A DNA stretch of 19,450 bases, from the NCBI GenBank assembly GCA_050186055.1, contig JBFWYV010000060.1, forward strand, positions 1 through 19,450. The letters run 5' to 3'. The first letter of the stretch is position 1. The number at the start of each line of letters is the position of its first letter. Shown here piece by piece: positions 15,443-19,450 of this stretch. The translations under genes and the position numbers were made by a program. The notes below the pieces were generated by a model. The model was not told where the DNA came from. It saw only the letters and a program-made list of their open reading frames with translations, and searched no databases. This DNA is from CAMDPA01 sp050186055. GTDB taxonomy: Bacteria > Pseudomonadota > Alphaproteobacteria > Rhizobiales > Hyphomicrobiaceae.

Positions 15443-15498
15443 CGTTCCGCGCCCCCGCCCGCGACGGCTTCCGCTCGCCTCCGCAGTGTTTGGAGTGG

Positions 15499-15526
15499 AA
15501 CATACGTGAGACGAATGGTGTTTCAA
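15499..15526 (-). promoter_or_regulatory. Candidate promoter for the small exported protein
   Basis: On the minus strand TTGAAA (15526-15521) and TATGTT (15504-15499) are 16 nt apart, in an intergenic region clearly AT-richer than the rest of the window. The leader to the ATG at 15442 would be about 50 nt. Confidence 0.5.
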
Positions 15527-15569
15527 TAGCTATCAGGTCTCCCTGAATAATTCGCTTCCTGATTGTGGT

Positions 15570-15588
15570 TTCGCCGTCATGTGGCGAA
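15570..15588. other. Hairpin in an AT-rich intergenic stretch
   Basis: TTCGCC (15570-15575) and GGCGAA (15583-15588) form a perfect 6-bp stem around 7 nt. It lies between the small exported-protein promoter and the porin terminator. There is no T-run, so it is not a terminator. It could be an operator or part of an unannotated RNA. The rest of 15527-15680 shows nothing further. Confidence 0.25.
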
Positions 15589-15677
15589 GTTGCAACATCC
15601 AAACTCCATCTTAATTTCAACTGAGTTTTGAACAGGTTCTTGCTTTATTCGGCCGCAAAGAACGCTGTTCACCCTGC

Positions 15678-15708
15678 AAAAGCCAAGAGCCGCCCGTGTG
15701 GGCGGCTC
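15678..15708 (-). terminator. Terminator of the downstream porin copy
   Basis: On the minus strand a perfect 9-bp stem GAGCCGCCC/GGGCGGCTC (15708-15700 and 15695-15687) with a 4-nt loop is followed by TTGGCTTTT. It lies about 28 nt after the porin stop. The stem is almost the same as that of the other porin's terminator. Confidence 0.85.
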
Positions 15709-15736
15709 CCGGATATTGCTCTGTGGAGTTTTGCGA

Positions 15737-17167
15737 TCAGAACTTGATGGTGGCGCCGGCGAAGACCACTTGGTGATCCGCGATGGAGTTCGACTTGACG
15801 GCTGCCGCCGTCGAGGTCGCGGTCTGATCCATCAGACTGATATCCGTTTGGATATTGTAGTAGCCGAGATAGAGCGCCATCGCCGCTGCATCGATCCGCT
15901 GGGTGATGCCACCGCCCCAGATGGTGCGCTGAGCGTTGGTGATATAGGCGGCTCCGACGATCGGATTGATGGCGTCGCCGACGGCGACGCTCCGTGCCTT
16001 ACCGTTGGACATGCCAAAGCCGATGTCCTGCTCCATGTACTGGCCCCAGAAGATGGTATTCCCAAGCGGGTTCAGCTTGGCCTGCCAGCCGGCCTGGATC
16101 CACCAATAGCTGTCGGTGTCATCGATGCCGGAGATGGCGAGCAACTTCTTCCGGTTGTCATCATTCCATTCGGCCCAGCCGCCGGACACGTACAAGCCGG
16201 TCGGCACGTGGAGGATGGAGCCGCTGGCCTGCCATGAGTTGCAGTCCGTGGTCGATGCACTGGTCACAACGGAGAGATTGGCGCAGGCGCCGCGGTCGTT
16301 GCCGGTAAACTGGGCATAGCCGACGGCGGCGGCGACACGGACCTCGCCGTACTGCTCGGCGTAGCGCAGGGCAACACCCCATACATCATCGGCGCCCCAG
16401 CCCGTGCTGAACTGGAAGCCCGAGCTCTTGGTGTGGCCGAGGAAGAACGGCGAGGTGTACTTCACGCCATGCAAGGTCGGACCGTAGTCGTTCGATACGA
16501 TCGTTGCGCCGTTCTGGAACAGATTGAAATGACTGAGGCTGCTCAGCCCGCCGTTGCCTGTCGTGCCCGAGCGGCGAAGACGCATGCCCTGGAAGGTATA
16601 ACCGGCGCCCGTCGGTCCAGCGAAACCATCAGGATTGACCAGGTTCACGCTCGAGGTGCCGATCGTGGTATCGGTCTGGCGGCCGACGGTCAGGCGGCCG
16701 TAGGTGCTGGAGTTCATGTACCAGTTGGCATACCGCAACGACACCGACCGGGTGTTGTAGGCTGTAATCGACACCCCTTCGGTCGTCGCCAGCGGAAGCT
16801 GATTCGCCGAACTCGACCGGCCCGACCGGATCTGCAGCTCGATGTTGTAGCCCGCCGACCAGTCCGACGTGATCTTGGCCGAACCACGAACGCCAATGCG
16901 GTTCTTGATGTTGTTGTTCTCAAGCAGGTAGGTGTTGGTCTCGCCGCCGTCGTCCCAGAACATCAACGCCTGGCTGACCTGACCATAAAGCTGCAAAGAC
17001 ACCTTGCGGTTGCCTTTGCGGACCGTCGTCGCCTCAAGCTCGGCAACCCTCTCCTCCAGATCCGTGCAGCAGTTGCCACCCAGATCGGCCGCCGTCGCAG
17101 ACGTTGCCAGCAGGCCCGCCGCAGCGGCTACCGCAAGTCCACTTACCGTTTTCATCAGATTGTTCAT
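15737..17167 (-). CDS. Outer-membrane porin, alphaproteobacterial type (copy A)
   Basis: A trimeric beta-barrel porin allowing diffusion of small solutes across the outer membrane is expected. The 476-residue product has a signal peptide (MNNLMKTVSGLAVAAAAGL, cut after ATSATA), then GGNCCTDLEERVAELEATT, a short coiled-coil-like segment with two adjacent cysteines typical of Bradyrhizobium-type porins. A long barrel region follows with alternating strands, including VSLQLYGQVSQ and LRYANWYMNSSTYGRLTVGRQ, and the C-terminus is AGATIKF with the terminal Phe used for outer-membrane assembly. I chose the ATG at 17167 because GGTGGAGAA precedes it and the signal peptide begins there; the open frame to 17290 is leader. 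Its paralogue lies 640 nt upstream. It differs from that copy mostly in patches that are probably extracellular loops. Confidence 0.93.
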   Translation of the reverse strand: MNNLMKTVSGLAVAAAAGLLATSATAADLGGNCCTDLEERVAELEATTVRKGNRKVSLQLYGQVSQALMFWDDGGETNTYLLENNNIKNRIGVRGSAKITSDWSAGYNIELQIRSGRSSSANQLPLATTEGVSITAYNTRSVSLRYANWYMNSSTYGRLTVGRQTDTTIGTSSVNLVNPDGFAGPTGAGYTFQGMRLRRSGTTGNGGLSSLSHFNLFQNGATIVSNDYGPTLHGVKYTSPFFLGHTKSSGFQFSTGWGADDVWGVALRYAEQYGEVRVAAAVGYAQFTGNDRGACANLSVVTSASTTDCNSWQASGSILHVPTGLYVSGGWAEWNDDNRKKLLAISGIDDTDSYWWIQAGWQAKLNPLGNTIFWGQYMEQDIGFGMSNGKARSVAVGDAINPIVGAAYITNAQRTIWGGGITQRIDAAAMALYLGYYNIQTDISLMDQTATSTAAAVKSNSIADHQVVFAGATIKF

Positions 17168-17245
17168 TCGTTGTTCTCCACCATGTCTTTCAGGCGCAGA
17201 AGGCAGCACGCGCTGCCCGGCACGAGCTCGCGTTCCGTCCGAGCA

Positions 17246-17270
17246 GCACGCACGCGCGCGTGCGCACGCG
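17246..17270. other. Alternating purine-pyrimidine run in porin A leader
   Basis: Twenty-five bases alternate strictly between purine and pyrimidine, mostly CG and CA/TG steps, a composition prone to the Z form. The run also includes the self-complementary GCACGCGCGCGTGC (about 17250-17263). It lies about 80-100 nt upstream of the porin A start and has a counterpart in copy B at 19337-19358. Confidence 0.6.
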
Positions 17271-17590
17271 GCTCTGACCGAACGCGTCAACGCAAGTGAC
17301 TCAACTGAACGCAGGGACTTGTTACTGCGGTGGCCTTGCTACCTGCCGGGCCAGCCTTCTGCAGAGCCGTAGGGCCAACGTCGAATTCGCGAGACGATCG
17401 ATGACCTTCGGGCGGATTTCTCACCGCACGACTCTTGACCAGTGTTGGGTAATGGAGTTCGGGAAGGCGTCCTATCCGGGCTCGCACGCTGTTTCTAAGT
17501 GCTTACCCCCTAGTTTGCCCGGCTGGAGGTCGCAATTGGCGATTAAAGTGGCGTCGTCGCAACGCGTGTGATTACTAAGAAAGCACCTGC

Positions 17591-17606
17591 AATCAGCCTA
17601 CTGATT
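17591..17606. promoter_or_regulatory. Candidate operator palindrome upstream of porin A
   Basis: AATCAG (17591-17596) and CTGATT (17601-17606) are perfect 6-bp arms around CCTA, about 430 nt upstream of the porin A start. It could bind a dimeric regulator, but no nearby promoter is clear. Confidence 0.25.
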
Positions 17607-17753
17607 CTTATGGTCGAACTCAGTACCCGGACCGTTATCGGCTGTTGACCCGCCTTGAGGCAGATCTGGGCGAAGGCCTGATTGCAACTGCGGCCGCGAT
17701 GGCCCGAGAACAGGAGCAAAAGAAGGAAGCAAGTGAGACTGCCCGGGGCGCGC

Positions 17754-17786
17754 AAAAGAAAAGAGCCGCCTTTTGGGCGGCTCTTT
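17754..17786 (-). terminator. Terminator of the upstream porin copy (B)
   Basis: On the minus strand an 11-bp stem AAAGAGCCGCC/GGCGGCTCTTT (17786-17776 and 17770-17760) with a 5-nt loop leads into TTTTCTTTT. It is a strong rho-independent terminator, about 25 nt after the copy B stop. It should keep the two porins as separate transcripts. Confidence 0.9.
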
Positions 17787-17808
17787 CCAAGTTGCGTGGC
17801 TCAGACTA

Positions 17809-19254
17809 TCAGAACTTGATGGTCGCACCTGCGAAGAACAGGCTGTGATCCGAGATCGGGTTCGACTTGACGGCGTTCGCCGTCGAGGTGTCGGTCTGCC
17901 GGATCATCTTTATGTCGTTCGAGATGTTGTAGTAGCCGAGATACAGCGCCATGGCAGCAGCGTCGATCCGCTGGGTGATGCCACCGCCCCAGATCGTGCG
18001 CTCGTTGCTCGTGATGTAGGCGTTGTTAGCCGCACCTGTGCCGAACGGGTTGATGGCGTCACCACCAGCGATCGACAGCGCATTTCCACCGTCGATCCGG
18101 AAGCCGCCTTCCTGGTTCAGGTACTGGCCCCAGAAGATGGTGTTGCCGAGCGGGTTCAGCTTGGCCTGCCAGCCGGCTTGGATCCACCAATAGCTGTCGG
18201 TGTTGTCTACGCCAGAGATAGCGGAGTACCGAGCCTTCCGATGATCGTCCTTCCACTCGGCCCAACCGCCGGACACGTACAAGCCGGTCGGCACGTGCAG
18301 GATCGAGCCGCTGGCCTGCCAGGAACTGCAGTCCGTGGTCGATACTGTCGTAACGCCGGAAAGGTTGGTGCAGGCACCGCGGTCGTTGCCGGTGAACTCG
18401 GCGTAGCCGACGGCGGCAGCGACGCGAACCTCGCCGTACTGCTCGGCATAGCGCAGCGCGCTTCCCCATACATCATCGGCGCCCCAGCCCACGCTGAACT
18501 GGAAGCCCGAGCTCTTGGTGTGGCCAAGGAAGAACGGCGAGGTGTACTTCACGCCGTGCAGGGTCGGGCCGTAGTCGAACGAAACGATCGTCGCACCGTT
18601 GCGGAACAACTGGTGGTTCGAAATCGCGCTCAGCCCGCCATTGCCGGTGGTGCCCGAACGCCGAAGACGCATGCCCTGGAACGCATAACCGGCACCAACC
18701 GGCCCCGCGAAACCATCCGCATCAACGAGACTGACGCTCGAGGTGCCGACCGTGGTGTCGGTCTGGCGACCAACGGTCAGGCGGCCATAGGTGCTGGAGT
18801 TCATGTACCAGTTGGCATACCGCAACGACACCGACCGGGTGTTATAGACGGTGATCGACTGGCCTTCGGTCGTCGCCAGCGGGAACTGGTTGGCCTGGCT
18901 CGACCGGCCCGAGCGAACCTGCAGCTCGATGTTGTAGCCCGCCGACCAGTCCGACGTGATCTTGGCCGAACCGCGAACGCCAATGCGGTTCTTGATGTTG
19001 TCGTTCTCGAGCAGATACACGTTCTTCTCGCCGCCGTCGTCCCAGAAGATCAACGACTGGCTGACCTGGCCGTAGAGCTGCAAGGACACCTTGCGGTTGC
19101 CTTTGCGGACCGTCGTTGCTTCAAGCTCGGCAACCCTCTCCTCCAGATCCGTGCAGCAGTTGCCGCCCAGATCGGCTGCCGTCGCAGACGTTGCCAGCAG
19201 GCCCGCCGCAGCGGCTACCGCAAGTCCACTTACCGTTTTCATCAGATTGTTCAT
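17809..19254 (-). CDS. Outer-membrane porin, alphaproteobacterial type (copy B)
   Basis: This is the paralogue of the porin at 15737-17167, with 481 residues. Residues 1-66, from the signal peptide through GNCCTDLEERVAELE to YGQVSQ, are identical to copy A. The barrel strands are largely conserved, and the protein ends in FAGATIKF with the terminal Phe. Differences fall in patches: around SLIFWDDGGEKNVY, VSLVDADGFAGPVG, SNHQLFRNG, KDDHRKARYSA and GGFRIDGGNALSIAGGDA, and near the C-terminus (SNDIKMIRQTDT). These are probably extracellular loops or pore-lining segments, which would change solute preference (inference). The ATG at 19254 is preceded by GGTGGAGAA, as in copy A; the frame open to 19341 is leader. 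It has its own terminator. Confidence 0.93.
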   Translation of the reverse strand: MNNLMKTVSGLAVAAAAGLLATSATAADLGGNCCTDLEERVAELEATTVRKGNRKVSLQLYGQVSQSLIFWDDGGEKNVYLLENDNIKNRIGVRGSAKITSDWSAGYNIELQVRSGRSSQANQFPLATTEGQSITVYNTRSVSLRYANWYMNSSTYGRLTVGRQTDTTVGTSSVSLVDADGFAGPVGAGYAFQGMRLRRSGTTGNGGLSAISNHQLFRNGATIVSFDYGPTLHGVKYTSPFFLGHTKSSGFQFSVGWGADDVWGSALRYAEQYGEVRVAAAVGYAEFTGNDRGACTNLSGVTTVSTTDCSSWQASGSILHVPTGLYVSGGWAEWKDDHRKARYSAISGVDNTDSYWWIQAGWQAKLNPLGNTIFWGQYLNQEGGFRIDGGNALSIAGGDAINPFGTGAANNAYITSNERTIWGGGITQRIDAAAMALYLGYYNISNDIKMIRQTDTSTANAVKSNPISDHSLFFAGATIKF

Positions 19255-19336
19255 TCGTTGTTCTCCACCATGTCTTCTTGGGTGCAGAAGGCAGCACGCG
19301 CTGCCCGGCACGAGCTCGCGTTCCGTCCGAGCGGCT

Positions 19337-19358
19337 CGCACGCGCGTGTGCGCACGCA
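19337..19358. other. Alternating purine-pyrimidine run in porin B leader
   Basis: Twenty-two bases alternate strictly between purine and pyrimidine, at the same place as the 17246-17270 run in copy A. A C-to-T change relative to copy A keeps the alternation. Confidence 0.6.
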
Positions 19359-19450
19359 GCTCAGGCCGAACGCGTCAACGCAGGTGACTCAACTGAAACA
19401 CGGGAACTAGCAGTGCGGTGGCCGTGATACCTGCCGGGCTTGCCTTCTGC

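Larger units (their letters stand above)
15737..17362 (-). repeat. Tandem duplication, unit A (porin plus leader)
   Basis: This segment matches 17809-19450 along the whole porin gene and continues at least 195 nt upstream of its start codon, where the window ends for the other copy. The offset between the start codons is 2087 nt. Leader identity is high up to TGCAG at 17358-17362, including the purine-pyrimidine run. The unit may extend further upstream than can be seen. Confidence 0.9.
17168..17808. other. Inter-porin region without a gene (leader, promoter and terminator)
   Basis: This 641-nt stretch holds, from left to right, the duplicated leader of copy A (17168-17362), about 390 nt of apparently single-copy sequence, and the terminator of copy B. 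It contains a palindrome AATCAG-CCTA-CTGATT at 17591-17606. No convincing sigma-70 promoter could be picked for copy A. No tRNA or mobile element is visible. Short open frames here lack ribosome-binding sites and family features. Confidence 0.6.
17809..19450 (-). repeat. Tandem duplication, unit B (porin plus leader, cut by window end)
   Basis: This is the counterpart of 15737-17362. Leader similarity continues up to the last base of the window, so the upstream limit of the duplication is not visible and a third porin could lie beyond. Different sequence after the two stop codons (apart from the similar terminator stem) suggests the copies are not very recent. Confidence 0.9.

Noticed and set aside
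17168..17290. N-terminal extension of porin A (and of porin B to 19341)
   Set aside because: It is Arg/Ala/Cys-rich sequence read from the leader. The signal peptide and ribosome-binding site fit the internal ATG in both copies.
17300..17750. tRNA or small mobile element between the porins
   Set aside because: No cloverleaf with a TTCRA-type arm, no terminal inverted repeats and no transposase fragment could be found by eye.
17773..19410. 545-residue plus-strand open frame opposite porin B (and a similar one opposite porin A)
   Set aside because: The parallel frame opposite copy A simply mirrors the porin duplication. There is no signal peptide or motif, and the frame crosses the porin terminator.

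Overview
The window is GC-rich and densely coded, with a gene content typical of an alphaproteobacterium of the order Hyphomicrobiales (Bradyrhizobium/Rhodopseudomonas-like). This placement rests on the porins with a CC-DLEERVAELE start, a DUF2865 protein, the dacF-tmk-holB-metG-tatD order, a zinc-free short MetRS, a class II DAHP synthase and a two-domain QuiC. It is inferred from content; no 16S gene or other marker is present. I see no insertion sequence, phage gene, CRISPR array, tRNA or rRNA.

Region 1 (1-5685, all minus strand) is a housekeeping block read in the order dacF (D-Ala-D-Ala carboxypeptidase), tmk (thymidylate kinase), holB (DNA polymerase III delta prime), metG (methionyl-tRNA synthetase) and tatD (TatD nuclease, cut by the window start). 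tmk and holB overlap by one base. A good promoter drives dacF, and a second, internal one precedes metG. Region 2 (5686-7696, plus strand) has a divergent promoter for an exported DUF2865 cysteine-rich protein of unknown function, then a GNAT acetyltransferase. Region 3 (7703-10712) holds a glutamyl-tRNA synthetase (minus) divergent from a class II DAHP synthase (plus), which has a structured leader and a clear terminator.

Region 4 (10735-13768, minus strand) pairs a QuiC-type 3-dehydroshikimate dehydratase, fused to an HPPD-like domain, with an amidohydrolase resembling gamma-resorcylate decarboxylase. Next to the DAHP synthase, this suggests carbon entering the shikimate pathway can be drawn off to protocatechuate, and the amidohydrolase may act on an aromatic acid. 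A perfect 7-bp inverted repeat lies upstream of quiC. Region 5 (13958-15442) contains an ELM1/DUF1022 family protein (plus) and a small exported protein (minus) that converge.

Region 6 (15687-19450, minus strand) is a tandem pair of outer-membrane porins. The pair was duplicated together with its leader, and each copy has its own terminator. The signal peptide and first 66 residues are identical, while changes cluster in presumed loops. Each leader keeps a stretch of strictly alternating purine and pyrimidine. Overall most genes are ordinary; the best leads are the quiC/amidohydrolase pair with its candidate operator, the duplicated porin leader, and the DUF2865 protein divergent from dacF.
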